NCBI RefSeq assembly: GCF_018812025.1
Contig: NC_063052.1
Span: 24,853,726 to 24,917,725, forward strand
Reading direction: 5' to 3'
Source: Megalobrama amblycephala
Lineage: Eukaryota; Chordata; Actinopteri; Cypriniformes; Xenocyprididae
Length of the DNA: 64,000 bases
Shown here in pieces: positions 44,414-56,632 of this stretch (its first letter is position 1; the number at the start of each line of letters is the position of its first letter). A program made the translations under genes and the position numbers. The notes beneath the pieces were generated by a model that was not told where the DNA came from, ran no database searches, and saw nothing but the letters and a program-made list of their open reading frames with translations.

Positions 44414-45131
44414 AGGCTTAGTTCATCCAAAAATGAAAATTCTGTCATTAATTACTCACCCTCATTTACTCGTTCCACACCTTCGTTCATCTTCTGAACA
44501 CAAATTAAAATATTTTTGATAAAATTCGATAGCTGTCTGACTCTTTAATAGACCGCAATATAATCAACACTTTCAAGGTCCAGAAAGGTACTAAAGACAT
44601 CATTAAAACAGTCGACGTAACTGCAGCGGTTCAACCTTAATTTTATGAAGCGACAAGAATACTTTTTGTGTGCAAAAACAAAACAAAATTTATGACTTTA
44701 TTCAACAATCTCTTCTCTTCCCTGTTATTATACTTACGCAGTTGACGCAGTAAGCACAGTGAAGGCTTCCATGTTCCGTGTAGAACCTGGAAGCGCTGGA
44801 CGTAAACAGCGTATGAGAATGACACAGAAGACTGTTGAATAAAGTCATTATTTTTGTTTTGTTTTTTGAGCACAAAAATTATTTTCGTCGCTTCATTAAA
44901 TTTAAGTTTGAACCACTGCAGTCATGTCTTTAGTACCTTTCTGGACCTTGAAAGTGTTGATTATATTGCTGTCTATGGACGAGTCATATACCTCTCGGAT
45001 TTCATCAAAAATATCTTAATTTGTGTTCCGAAGATGAACGAAGGTCTTACGGTTGTGGAACGACATGAGGGTGAGTAATTAAGGACAGAATTTTCTATTA
45101 ATTATTAATTTTCTAACTTGAACTTACTCTT
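44414..45131. mobile_element. Angel-like palindromic element sharing a TTAA with its neighbour
   Basis: TTAA (44410-44413) precedes AGGCTTAGTTCATCC. The decayed right end, TTGAACTTACTCTT, meets TTAA at 45132-45135, from which the next element starts. Arms include TTCGTTCATCTTCTGAACAC and GTTCCGAAGATGAACGAAGG. Confidence 0.7.
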
Positions 45132-45135
45132 TTAA

Positions 45136-46444
45136 GGGGACCTATTATGCCCTATTTAACAAGATGTAAAATAAGTCTCTGATGTCCCCAGAGTGTGTAT
45201 GTGAAGTTTTAGCTCAAAATACCCCACAGATAATGTTTTATAGCATGTTAAAATTGCCACTTTTGGGGGTTGAGCAAAAATGCGTCATTTCAGTGTGGTC
45301 CCTTTAAATGCAAATGAGCTGCTGCACTCGGCCTAAGAGGGCGGAGCTTCAAGAGCTCATTCTCTGGTGTCAGGATTCAGTTAGGACGCACTATAATGTC
45401 AGAAACTGCGAATATATGCTGCATGGAGATAGAACAGGTATAGTTTAGTTCAATTAAGGTTATACTTATATTGTCTTCTTGTTTTTATCCCCTATATTAG
45501 TACAAGCCTGTTGTACCGGACCCCATTCGACTTGATGACTACCGATGAGTTTTATAACGTTTATTGTACTTCAAACAAAGATGAAGCGTCCGTTTTCACT
45601 CTAGAAAATCACTGTAAGAGCTTAATAAAACAGTGCAAGTGTGTATTAAAATATCCATAAACTCTCTCTCTCTCCCTTGCATTATCATCAACATACATAG
45701 CGAAGTACACAGGAAAAACTTGTTAAAGCTAACGGTAAACAAATATATAAAGACCTTATGCCTTTTCGGGTGGTGCTTAATAAACTGGTAAACTTTATAT
45801 CCGTAAATCAACTCCGATGAACTGTAATAAAGTGCTCTCATCTTCATTACTGCCGTATCCAGTATCACTCTGAAGAGCTGGATCACAAGCAGTTTACTGA
45901 TCTATCCTTGAGTAACAAATTTTTAGCACAACCTCTGTTTTGTATTGTCCCTTTGTACTGACATTCTTCACAAAGAAGTCCGGTGTGAAATGATTTGCAC
46001 AGACATAAATGAATTTCAGTAGAGTTGAGGGAGCATTTTCTTCAAAAACAAAATCCACCTCATCTTCAGCGGCTCAGATTTAGGGAGTAAATGGAGAGAG
46101 CTATGTGGATTAATCCATCCAGCTACAGAACACCTAAAACACTTCTCGTCAGACATTCTCATCAGTGCAGCAATGGCGGACTGTGTACAACTGGCTGTGA
46201 ACTCGCTCAGGGCGGTTTTCTATGTTAAAATGGCAGTGTCTGGCGGGGCCTGTGGCTAATGTGACGTCACACTGCCAGGGATCTGGAAACGGCTTGTTCT
46301 GAGACACTGTTTATGATTTATGAGGATTTAAAAAAAAGTAGTAGTTGGATTTTTATCATTATAGGGTGGTTGTGTACACACACTGCCAACACACATTCAT
46401 AGCCAAACACCTTGCAAAAGTGAATTTTGCATAATAGGTCCCTT
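45136..46444. mobile_element. TTAA-type element, TATTATGC family, 1.3 kb
   Basis: The left end, GGGGACCTATTATGCCC, follows TTAA (45132-45135). The right end, TTGCATAATAGGTCCC, runs into TTAA (46445-46448). It carries a stub exon, ATG at 45396 reading MSETANICCMEIEQ, then GTATAG (donor 45438), and possibly an acceptor at TATATTAG before YKPVVPDPIRLDDYR (45498-45545). No THAP domain is visible. The right part (46290-46440) resembles the left part of the THAP element (AGACACTGTTTATGATTTAT). Confidence 0.75.
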
Positions 46445-46448
46445 TTAA

Positions 46449-47429
46449 ATAAAAGTCTAAATTACTAATAAAAACTAGTATATTACTAAAATATAAGCTG
46501 ATCCATCCTCATATAGATACATAATATAAATAATATTAATTATCTTTATTTTTCAATTCAGTCATCAGCAGTGTCAGTTCCTGTTTACTGAAGTTGAAAT
46601 AACTTCATGAGTTCAGTTTGGACACGTCAAAGAGATTTAAGTAGATTCCATACTATTCCATACTGTAGCCTAATGACTGGATTTCACCCACGAAATTTCA
46701 CCAAACAACAGTAAATGTGATCTACTGTAGGGAGAGGGACATTCTCATAACATATCTGATTGGACAAACATCTGTTCTGTGCAGAGAAATAATGAAATTA
46801 TAAGCATATATATCTGCTAAATGTCCATTTTGTCAAGGTTTGAGTCATCTTTAACAACCAGAGATAAAATATTCAAAGGCATCAAACATTTATAATTAAT
46901 GAAAATTTCTCCCATACTATATGTGCTTTGCTGAGTATTGAGCAGTCATGGTTAGAGCGTGTTTAAATGTTTGTGTTTGTGCTCTTGCCATGATTTCTGA
47001 CTGCTGACGTGTGACAGATGTCTTGAATGCAAGCGTCAGGGAACGCAGCCTCGCACGCATGCCAGACGCCACCAGTGTGTGCCTTTTTGTCGCCACCGCT
47101 GCGGTTCATCTGAGGAGAATACCACATGTTGACAGGTCTCCATGGTTACTGGAACAACTGTAAACTGAAACAAATGGAGAAGAGATGAGGTAAGGTAGGT
47201 CAGAGAGATGAAAAGAGATGGAGAGGGAGTGAGAAAATAACAGAAAAAAGGAAGTTGGGTGCTATAGCATGATGCAAGAGACAAGAAAGAGGAGACTGAC
47301 AAATGTAAACGACAGATGTTTGAGGCGATTGTTGCGGGAATGTTGGCAATTTTGAACAAATAGGTTACATTAGCGCTCAAAAAAAATTATTTTTTTTATG
47401 TTACTGCTTTACACTTAACAAATTAATTG
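46449..47429. other. Unique intergenic DNA with a possible conserved element
   Basis: Mostly AT-rich. The island at about 46930-47180 is mixed (CTGACTGCTGACGTGTGACA, GACAGGTCTCCATGGTTACT) and holds a CRE-like TGACGTG. No gene is seen. Confidence 0.35.
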
Positions 47430-48236
47430 GCAGCAAAGACATTTATAAAGTTACAAAAGTACTATTTCAAAGCAACTGTTTTCAACTTTGATAAGAAATG
47501 TCTCTTGAGCAGGAAATCAGTATATTAGAATGATTTCTGAAAGATCATGTGACTGAAAACTGTAGTAGGCCTAATGACTGCTGAAAATTCAGCTTTATCA
47601 AAGTCACTTTAAGACAAGTCATTTCACTCGGCGGCCATCTTTGAAACGCCTCTCGGGCATGCAAGTGCAGCTCCTATCTGGGGAAACATCAAATTCTCTA
47701 AAGCTGTTTGCCAAGCTTTCGATTAAATTTCATATTTGAAATCACCAATGAAATCTGACAACAACCGTTTCATAAATTTTGATTCAAAACGCTCGAATCA
47801 TGACAAAAAAACAGTATTTTTTAGGCAGGATCAAGCTAATGCGCATACGCAGTCCTAAAGTCCACGTCACTTGTGTCTCATTTCGGAGGCACGCGTCTGA
47901 CTGTTTCTATAGGAACCGGAGCTTCTAACGGCCACTACAGTGATCGGCGATTGGCTCTTATTTAGAAGGCGGGACTTATTCCGCCATATTGCGCATTGCA
48001 CTTTCTCCCATTCAAAACAATACGGGTGACACATCTTGTGTTATTCTATAGTCTTTGGCTTTACCATCACAGGAATAAATAGAAAACAATTATTTTGAAA
48101 TTGTAATATTATTTCACAATATTACTGTATTCACTGTATTTTTTTTCATCAAATAAATGTAGCCATTGGGGCATAAGAGGTTTCTTTCAAAAACATTTAA
48201 AAATCTTACAGACCCCAAACTTTTGAATGGTACATG
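47430..48236 (-). mobile_element. hAT-like MITE, inverted, with an insertion
   Basis: Reverse-strand blocks CAAAGCTGAATTTTCAGCAG-like (47580-47603) and GAAATCATTCTAATATACTG (47523-47545) lie left of an unrelated insert (about 47620-48060). The family's end, AATCTTACAGACCCCAAACT then TTTGAATGGTAC, lies at 48205-48232. The insert is CpG-containing and has no clear termini. Confidence 0.65.
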
Positions 48237-48239
48237 AAA

Positions 48240-49329
48240 TAAAAATGAACTTATTTATTTCATTAATACATGAACAATGCACAACTCATCAACTTTTTTT
48301 TTTAAAAAAAATCTTTGTAAACTTCATGCCCACTTTTCAATCCAGTCAACTTCTGACAGGTAACATCAAGGCCTATCCTACATTTTGTCTCATTTCTCTC
48401 GAAAACACATCATTTAGCCTACTGAAGTAAAAAGGGTTGTGAACAACGTTTCATGTTCACCTTAATAATGTCCTGAGGTGGATGTGAAAGAGAATGTGAG
48501 GTGTTTCGTTCTCTGTATCGGAACATTCACATCTGCGCTTCATTCATATTTAATTACACTGTAAAAACACGGCTTATTTTTTCCCTGCAGGTATGACAAT
48601 TCAGATGTCGAGCAGTCATTATCCTACTCATAGTCTGTAACTGAGTCACAGACAAAAAAAAAAAAAAAAACAGGGGACAGGATGAGTATTATAGAAAGGG
48701 GTGGGGGGGATGGAGTGCAGGGATGGAGTGAAAAAAAAACTAAAAAAGCTGAGCCTGAAAGATATTTATAGTTTGATAAGAGCACAGGGTACTTGATGCA
48801 GAGAGAGTAGGTGGAACTTTTGATTACCTTCATAGTGTTTCTCCGCAACCAACTGATTTTCTGTGTGTGTGTGTGCCTATGTGTGTTCTGACGCGAACAA
48901 TAACACTATTCACTGTTTTCTGATAGCCGTGACCCAAATACAGTGGCTATTCATCACTTTGGCCCATCCATTAATGTGTACAATACAGCTCTTCCATTCA
49001 AATGAGTACATGCACTTACAGAAAAGAACCAGGGTAGTTCGAACGCAGCCGTCTCGGTGTGCATTTAGAAATGTGCTCATTAATGCATTTGGAACAAGGT
49101 CAAAACTCTTAATATCATGAAACATGACAGTTAGAATAACAAAACTGTCAACACTCGGTTATGTCAATATTTTTAAAAATGCAGCAACAGTAATTTCACC
49201 AGCTAGCCTACTAGAGAAAATTTAGAATAAGAACTATATACTCCTTTTATCAAGTAGCCTAGTGCATGCAAAAATTATAATAGACATTTTACCATGTGTG
49301 TTTGTGTGCATAGATATATGAAGGTAGAC
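48240..49329. other. Unique intergenic DNA
   Basis: Poly-A tracts lie near 48655-48670 and a GT tract at 48862-48875. The part at 48900-49120 (AATACAGTGGCTATTCATCA, CCCATCCATTAATGTGTAC) is non-repetitive and may be conserved. No coding evidence is visible. Confidence 0.35.
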
Positions 49330-50057
49330 GCAATGAGCTCCTGGAAAAATGAATTACATATTACTGGTAATTAGGATATAGAAATTGGGCAATGTGCATG
49401 TTGATCCAGATGATTGCGTCTTCTGAAGTCCTTGCAGGAGTTGGCACCGTCTCTTCATAGGTGTTGGTCCTCTGAGGTCTTCTTAAGAGGCTGGATCCAA
49501 ACTGAAGCTGATGTCCTCTCTAGTTACGGGTGTCCCGAGGTAAAACAGAAAAGCAAATGGAGAATAATTAGCGTAGCTGCTGTTCATAACATTAAGCAAA
49601 GATAGTCATGTGCAATTGATCTGATATGAGATGCATTTTGTGAATGCTTGGCTAAAGAGATGCGTCTTTAAGATTTAAACTGGGTGAGCGAGTCTGAGCC
49701 CCGAACATTATCAGGAAGGCTATTCCAGAGTTTCGGAGCCAAATGTGAAAATGCTCTTCCTCCTTTAGTGGACTTAGCTATCCTAGGTACAACCAGAAGT
49801 CCAGAGTTTTGTGATCTTAAAGAGCGTGAAGGATTGTAGGGCGATGGAAGATCAGGAGCTAAACCATTTAGAGCCTTATATGTCATTAGCAATACTTTAT
49901 AATTGATACGGAACTTAATGGGTAACCAGTGTAGAGATGATAAAATTGGTGATATATGATCATATTTTCTTGACCTGGTAAGAACTCTAGCAGCTGCATT
50001 TTGTACTAATTGTAGCTTATTTATTGAGGAAGCAGGAAAACCAGTCGAGACGATCAA
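49330..50057 (-). mobile_element. 3' end of an L2-like LINE
   Basis: On the minus strand, from 50057, the frame reads INKLQLVQNAAARVLTRSRK, YDHISPILSSLHWLPIKFRI, NYKVLLMTYKALNGLAPD and, further on, GRAFSHLAPKLWNSLPDNVR. This is the conserved region after the reverse transcriptase in L2/CR1-group LINEs. The rest to about 49330 would be 3' UTR. It is 5'-truncated, as usual for LINEs, and abuts an Angel-like half element. It is not functional. Confidence 0.75.
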
Positions 50058-50061
50058 CTTG

Positions 50062-50357
50062 TGTAAGGTCGTCCGCTGGAAGCTAGTTATTTGAATTTAT
50101 AAAGTTTTTAATATGGATATTTTTCTTACAAAAATATATCGCTTCACTTCAGAAGGTCTTCATTAACCCACTGGAGTCATGGATTACTTTTTTTATGGAT
50201 GGATGCATTATTTTTTACTTCAAAACGTAGGACTAAATATATTTTTAAAATATATCTCTGATTGTGTTCATCTGAAAGAATATAGTCATATACACCTAGT
50301 ATGGCTTGAGGGTGAGTAAATCATGGGATAATTTTCATTTTTGGGTGAACTATCCCT
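50062..50357. repeat. Angel-like right half, related to 36050-36338
   Basis: AATATGGATATTTTTCTTAC, then TCGCTTCACTT and GGGTGAACTATCCCT before TTAA (50358-50361). The same order of motifs occurs in 36060-36338. Confidence 0.7.
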
Positions 50358-50361
50358 TTAA

Positions 50362-50867
50362 GCTCCTTTAGCCCCTCCCCTTCCATGATGTAGGGAATGC
50401 AGTTATGTTGAGTTCTTAGGCCCTGTCCCACATGGCACACTTCATGTTTACTTGTGGTCTTCTGGACTTGGCAATGGCAGCAGCATGCACATGTCCAATA
50501 TAGCCCTAAGTATACTTCTTCTGATTTGACGCCAGTGCTTGGCATACGTGTACAGCTTTTCAAATATCCCATTTTATTGCATGATTTAGCAAGTTTTATC
50601 TTTGTCCAGTGTCTGCGCTATTTCTCTCCAAAAGTTATCAACTTTAAAAATGTCTTTGTGCTCTTTTAATCTAGTTGCGCGTTTCGCTGAATCCCCTCAC
50701 ACAAGCGCTCATCATTGCAGGCATCTATTGTTGTTCCGTCTCCAGCCCTGTGTCCGAATATGTGAGCTTAGAAGAATGTCAGAATTCATAGTATTCATAA
50801 AACAGTACATGAAAAGTACCTGGATGACCTACTATTTTTGTCAAGATTCTGAAGTCTGTGAGAAGTG
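50362..50867. other. Unique intergenic DNA
   Basis: No recognisable repeat or exon. Short open frames on both strands lack domains. Confidence 0.4.
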
Positions 50868-52095
50868 TGCGTTCACTACGTTATCCGCGTATGACAACAG
50901 TTCAAATTGTTAATTAAAGTTGTTATTTTTACTTTGTTTTTGCTCACAAAAAGTATTCTCATCGCTTCATATCATTAAAGGTGCCCTAGAATTAAAAATT
51001 GAATTTATCTTGGCATAGTTAAATAACAAGAGTTCAGTACATGGAAATGACATACAGTGAGTCTCAAACACCATTGTTTCCTCCTTCTTATATAAATCTC
51101 ATTTGTTTAAAAGACCTCTGAAGAACAAGCGAATCTCAATATAACACTGACTGTTACGTAACAGTCGGGATCATTAATATGCACGCCCCCAATATTTGCA
51201 TATGCCAGCCCATGTTCAAGCATTAGACAAGGGCAGGACGTCTGGATCTGTGCACAACTGAATCATCAGACTAGGTAAGCAAGCAAGGACAATATTATAT
51301 ATTAGTGATATTTGTAAATTGTTTTTCTAAATGTTTCGTTAGCATGTTGCTAATGTACTGTTAAATGTGGTTAAAGTTACCATCGTTTCTTACAGTATTC
51401 ACGGAGACAAGAGAGCCTTTGTTATTTTCATTATTAAACACTTGCAGTCTGTATAATTCATAAACACAACTTCATTCTTTATAAATCTCTCCAACAGTGT
51501 GTAATGTTAGCTTTAGCCACAGAGCACCATCAAACTCATTCAGAATCAAATGTAAACATCCAAATAAATACCATACTTACGCGATTAGACATGTTGCATG
51601 ACGAACACTTTGTAAAGATCCATTTTGAGGGTTATATTAGCTGTGTGAACTTTGTTTATGCTGTTAAAGGCAAGCGCAAGCTCCGTGGGCGGGGAGCGTG
51701 AGCATTTAAAGGGGTCGCAGCCTAAATCGGCTCATATTTAATGATGCCCCAAAATAGGCAGTTAAAAAAATTAATAAAAAAAATGTATGGGGTATTTTGA
51801 GCTGAAACTTCACAGACACATTCAGGGGACACCTTAGATTTATATTACATCTTTTAAAAAGACGTTACGGCACCTTTAAGTACTATCCACTGTAGTCAGG
51901 TTGGCTATTTTAACGATGTATTTGCTACCTTTCTGGACCTCAAAAGGTGCAATGATGTTGCTGCCTATGTGTGGATCAGAAACCCTCGGATTTCATCAAA
52001 TATCTAAATTTGTGTTTTGAAGATCCTAAGGGTTTGGGACAACATGAGGGTGAGTACTTAATGACAGAAATTTCATTTTTGGGTGAACTATCCCT
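50868..52095. mobile_element. Angel-like right arm, split by a TTAA element
   Basis: The left piece, CTCACAAAAAGTATTCTCAT and CGCTTCATATCATTAA, and the right piece, CCACTGTAGTCAGGTTGG to GGGTGAACTATCCCT with TTAA (52096-52099), are the two halves of one arm. Intact copies read CTTCATAACATTAAGG across the site, so the insertion used that TTAA. Confidence 0.7.
50979..51875. mobile_element. TTAA-type element (GGTGCCAT family), complete copy
   Basis: TTAA (50975-50978) precedes AGGTGCCCTAGAATT. The right end, GTTACGGCACCT, is followed by TTAA (51876-51879). Length 897 bp. It keeps the site GTGGTTAAAGTTACC empty, which defines the target used by the THAP element in copy 1. Confidence 0.85.
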
Positions 52096-52099
52096 TTAA

Positions 52100-52782
52100 A
52101 GAGTCCACTTAAGTACTTATAGTGCACTACATCTGCGTTTTTTAGTGTGAACACTGCTTATAGAGTAGAATGAAGTATGCAAATTCTGTTCTTTTTTCTG
52201 TTAAAGAGGCTGTCAAAGAACCAATTTCTCATTTTTCTCAGGACACCTATTTAAATGATATCTGTCAGCTAGAAGGGCAATTTTATGCATGGTATTGCTG
52301 AAATGCTTACTGCAGCTTTTAAATATGTGCTGTCCCATATTTTTAAACGACCATATTTATGCGCGTGCAATGTACAAACTTTCGCGTGCGCGTGTTCACA
52401 TGTAACACATTAACGTTGCAGGTGGTGATGAATGGCTGTGAAAATGTGTTTCTCTGGAGAGCTCCTCGCGCTCTCGTCAGGAGAGAGAGGAGCAGGAGAA
52501 GATCAATGGCCTTCAGCAGCTGAAGTGATTCTCCCGTGGCTCGCCGGCTGCTTAAACCGCCCGTGTTTCCACGGAGCTGTCAGATGGAGCGCGAGGTCTC
52601 ATTGTTCAGAGATGACACCGAGTGAATCCATTGATGCTCGACCTGATCCAATCTTATAAGGAGAGATGAATTGCAATGGTTCATGTCAATAGAGCCACGT
52701 CCACATTTATATTTTTATGTATTTGCATAAACATACACGCATATGTATATTCCTAGCCAACATATAACTTTTTGACTGTGTA

Positions 52783-52814
<32 letters not shown>

Positions 52815-53921
52815 ATGTGTAGCCGATATAGACATGTCACTAAACACGTCATTCAGAGAAAAGATAACACTGCAAGTGCGAGAGGATTTTATTTTAATTA
52901 AAGACTACAAGGGCACATGAATTAGCCTAATAATAATTATGTGCATGGATAAATCATTTAGCTAACAAACACTGCAATATTCCATAAAAAATAGTTGTCA
53001 ATTTGGATTTCATTATGACTTTAAACAATAGTAGCACTCTTGAATTAATATTTAGAGCTTTAAAAAGTATCATTTTGATAGCATTTGCAAGGTAATCTCT
53101 CATGTAGGCTAATGAACACTAACTTGTTTCTTTGGATAATAATAGCCAACATATGTTGTGATGCTCGGTCTCCATCTCCATGCAGACCTTCTACAACACA
53201 CTGAGACGTTTTGATAAACTCAGCTCGTATGGACTCTGGCAGTGCAGAAATTGCTTCGTGAGCGTCTCGTGCGATTGTTAAAACGACGCGCGCTCTGTGC
53301 TTTGGTCGTCAATCACCTCAGCACCCCTCCTTTGGGCTCAAGGGCTTCAGCGGGAGAGCTAAATTGGCTCTAGCATCATCACCGCCGCTGTCGCCGTCTT
53401 CACTGAAGAATTTTTTTGGGTGACTTTTTTTTTGCTCGTGGTGCAGAAAGCAAGGCTGTCTTCTGTCATCCTTTTCCTTTTCAAGTTTCTGGGGGCAGAA
53501 GGGAGCCACTTGCTGTGTGAATGATATGAAAAGCCTTTTAAAAGCACATTAAAATGGGGAAGTTGTGTACAAAGAGGTGTTCTCTCCTGGTTGGGGGAGA
53601 TATCGGGAATCACAAACGTCTCTGGGAGGTTTACAGAAAGGTTAAACGAAGGAGGGGACAGACAGAAAATGGCCTGTGTCAGTAGACAGAAGTATTGCAT
53701 AACAAGCACATCAACAATACACCTGTATAGGCCTACATCTTGAGTTGCTGAGGCCTGAAGATTTACAAGTACTGCATGAACTCTGGATGTATGAAAAATG
53801 ATTTGAGACTAGTGTAGTTGGTCTCCAATAGCTTACTGGACCTGAGGGAGAGCTATTTGTTGGCTGCTTTTCATTTTTTATATCCTCAAGGTTAAACCAT
53901 CAAACCAATCCATGGTGTGTA
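52100..53921. other. Unique intergenic region with candidate conserved islands
   Basis: Two less AT-rich islands stand out. The first, 52380-52665, contains CGCGTGCGCGTGTTCACATG and CTGTTTAA-free coding-like text with no domain. The second, 53180-53480, contains TTTTGATAAACTCAGCTCG, GACGCGCGCTCTGTGC and TCATCACCGCCGCTGTCGCC. Neither has transposon ends. A (CA)n tract lies at 52789-52814. They could be enhancers or exons of a non-coding RNA. Confidence 0.35.
52789..52814. repeat. (CA)n microsatellite
   Basis: Thirteen CA units. Confidence 0.9.

Positions 53922-54003
<82 letters not shown>
53922..54003. repeat. (GT)n(TA)n compound microsatellite
   Basis: About nine GT units, then about 32 TA units. 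Confidence 0.97.
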
Positions 54004-54008
<5 letters not shown>

Positions 54009-54215
54009 CCCTATAGATAGATAGATAAAATGTGAACCCTGAATTATTTTTTAAGCAGAAGATTTAATTTAAGTTCTTTTATAAAATTATAAGTTTCATA
54101 TTTCTGCTTTTAAAAAATTCCTCCTTCACTTAACTTTTTTATGAAAAACAAGGGATGAGTCAAAAAATGTTTTGTGGTAATCAACATTATATTAAATGCT
54201 GTTGATGGAGCCTAA

Positions 54216-55064
54216 AGGGCTAGTTCAACCAAAAATGAAAATTCTTTCATTAATTACTCACCCTCATGTTGTTCCACACCTGTAAGACCTTCGTTCATCT
54301 TTGGAACACAAATTAAGATATTTTTGATAAAATCCGATGTCTCAGTGAGGCCTCCATTGCCAGCAAGATAATTAACACTTTCAATGCCCAGAAAGCTACT
54401 AAAGACGTATTTAAAACAGTTCATGTGACTTCAGTGGTTCAACCTTAATGTTATGAAGTGACGAGAATACTTTTTGTGAGCCAAGAAAATAACGACTTTA
54501 TTCAACAATATCTAGTGATGGGTGATTTCAAAAAACTGCCTCATGAAGCTTTATGAATCTTTTGTTTCGAATCAGTGGTTCAGAGCATGTATCAAACTGC
54601 CAAAGTCACGTAAACCATTGAAATTTCGACACATTTCGAAACACTTATGATGTAACGAAGCCTTGTTTACTGAAATCACGTGAATTTGGCAGTTTGATAC
54701 ATGCTCCGTACTACTGATTCGAAACAAAAGATTCGTAAAACTTTGAAGCTTCAAGTGGTGTTTTGAAATCGCCCATCACTAGATACTGTTGAATAAAGTC
54801 GTAATTTTGTTTTCTTGGCGCACAAAAAGTATTCTCATTACTTCATAACATTAAGGTTAAACCACTGTACCCACACGAATTGTCTGTCTGTGCATCTGAA
54901 AGTGTTAATGATCTTGCTGGCAATGGAGACCTCACTGAGCCATCGGATTTTATCAAAAATACCTTAATTTGTGTTCTGAAGATGAACGAAGGTGTTACGG
55001 GTGTGGAACAACATGAGGGTGAGTATTTAATGACAGAATTTTCATTTTTGGGTGAACTAACCCT
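54216..55064. mobile_element. Angel-like palindromic element, near-complete
   Basis: The left end, AGGGCTAGTTCAACC, follows CTAA, a mutated TTAA. The right end, GGGTGAACTAACCCT, is followed by TTAA (55065-55068). The arms pair over GTAAGACCTTCGTTCATCTT / AAGATGAACGAAGGTGTTAC and the central GAAGCTT region. Confidence 0.85.
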
Positions 55065-55069
55065 TTAAC

Positions 55070-55480
55070 TTGCACTGTAAACCTGAATAAGTTGGGCTAA
55101 CTCAAATTTGAGGTAATCAGTTATATCAATCCCAATTTTAAGTAAGCAGAACTATCAAGTTTTGAATTTGTGGTACTCATGCATGTTGATTGCTCCTAAC
55201 TTGAAGTACTGAGTTAGCAAACTCATACATTTTGACAGCAATTAACATAAAATATTTAGTTAATTAACTTTTTTATATTGAGTTCTTGCAAATCAAATGA
55301 GTTATTTACTTCACTGTATACAAAAAAAAGTTCTAAATACTCATAGCAGTTAATTTAAATGAACTAATTTGTTCAATTTAAGTTTTTCCTACTCAAATCA
55401 ATTAAGTATTTTGATACAAAAATAAAGGTTCCAAAAGGTTTTTTGCAGCAATGCCACAGAAGAACCATTTTTGGTTCTTC
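55070..55480. repeat. Dispersed AT-rich repeats
   Basis: The TGCACTGTAAACCTGAATAA ... CTACTCAAATCAATTAAGTA stretch and the adjacent GGTTCCAAAAGGTTTTTTGC ... GAACCATTTTTGGTTCTTC piece look like two common cyprinid repeats. The second is an inverted repeat of GGTTC/GAACC. Confidence 0.45.
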
Positions 55481-56130
55481 TGGTTTTAGAGAGCAGTACA
55501 CTGATATGATACTTTCTGATGAGGGAGAGAGAGGCTATGAAAAGAAACCTGCTATGGTCTCTGACCATTATTCTCGGCCAGTTGAAAACATTGTCACAGT
55601 GGTTCTGATTTGATTTATTTGCTAAAACACAAGTAACTTTCAAAACTGTCATGTGGCCAATTTGTAATATGCTTTAAAGTTGGCTGGTCTTTTTGTTTGT
55701 GCAATGTCTTACTGTATCTGCCACAGAGGAACAGAAGGAAAAATACTCTTCAGCATAGCCAGGTTTCTGAGTCTGAATTGCTTCATGTGTGAATGAAAGT
55801 GAAAAAAGAGGAAGAGAGAGAATGAATTGACCTGCCTGACCACGTGTCTCATTTGTTCGGTGGTCTCTAGGATGTAATTCCTTCATTCTGAATTTTAATA
55901 GGATAATGTACTTCATGTTTCACACAGTGCCACACTTACAGGTCTTATGAACTACCTGTCAGAGGAATACATGAATATATAACACCATGAAGCATGATGA
56001 AAAACATCATCTCCACAAATCCTCAAGGATGAACTCCTCATTTCACACCTATTTTTATATCAAATCGGAGCTGACTAGTACACTACAATACATAGCATAC
56101 TTGTCAGGTTTATGTTCCGTTTTATTGACT
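55481..56130. other. Unique intergenic DNA
   Basis: Non-repetitive, with short frames and no domain. Nothing else is visible. Confidence 0.4.
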
Positions 56131-56441
56131 ATAGAGTGCAACAGTCGGGTTCCGGAAGTAAAAACTCCATTCATTTTCTCCATAGGGAAAATTATTTTTA
56201 ATGATAACTTATAAAACCTTTAAAGACAGACCTACTGTGAGCTACGTAAATTCATGGTATTTGCTTCTTCTGAAGCCATCATGCAGCTCATATTATTTCA
56301 GCTCTTTTTTTTTTAAATAATCATGTTTAACAGGAATTCCTGGTGGAAAAACTACATTACCCACTTTTACAAAAATGAATGGAAAAAATACTTCCGGAAC
56401 AAATGCTGATGAAAAAGTGGGCTGACATTAATGCACTCTAT
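56131..56441. repeat. Inverted-repeat element with ATAGAGTGCA ends
   Basis: ATAGAGTGCA (56131-56140) and TGCACTCTAT (56432-56441) are exact inverses. Subterminal GGTTCCGGAAGTA and TACTTCCGGAAC also pair. The 311-bp unit fits a small non-autonomous DNA transposon. Confidence 0.65.
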
Positions 56442-56632
56442 TATTTTGACATTCTGTTTTGTTTCTGTTAGTTCCTGTTTCCCTGCTCTGTTTAGTTTCT
56501 GCTTTCTTGGTTACTATGTCCTTGTTTGTTTAATTATGTATTAGTTTCACCTGTGTCTAGTTTGGTGTCCTTTGTTCTTACCCTGTATTTATAGCCCTGT
56601 GTTTTAGTTGTTCCTTGTTAGTTCTTATTTAT
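56442..56632. repeat. Possible LTR or LINE fragment
   Basis: GTTTCACCTGTGTCTAGTTT and CCCTGTATTTATAGCCCTGT resemble a promoter-like U3 region (TATTTATA box) of fish LTR retrotransposons. The fragment is cut off by flanking elements on both sides. Confidence 0.3.

Noticed and set aside
52432..52659. 75-codon frame in a less AT-rich island
   Set aside because: No domain, no flanking splice signals in phase and no family likeness. It is reported only as part of a candidate non-coding island.
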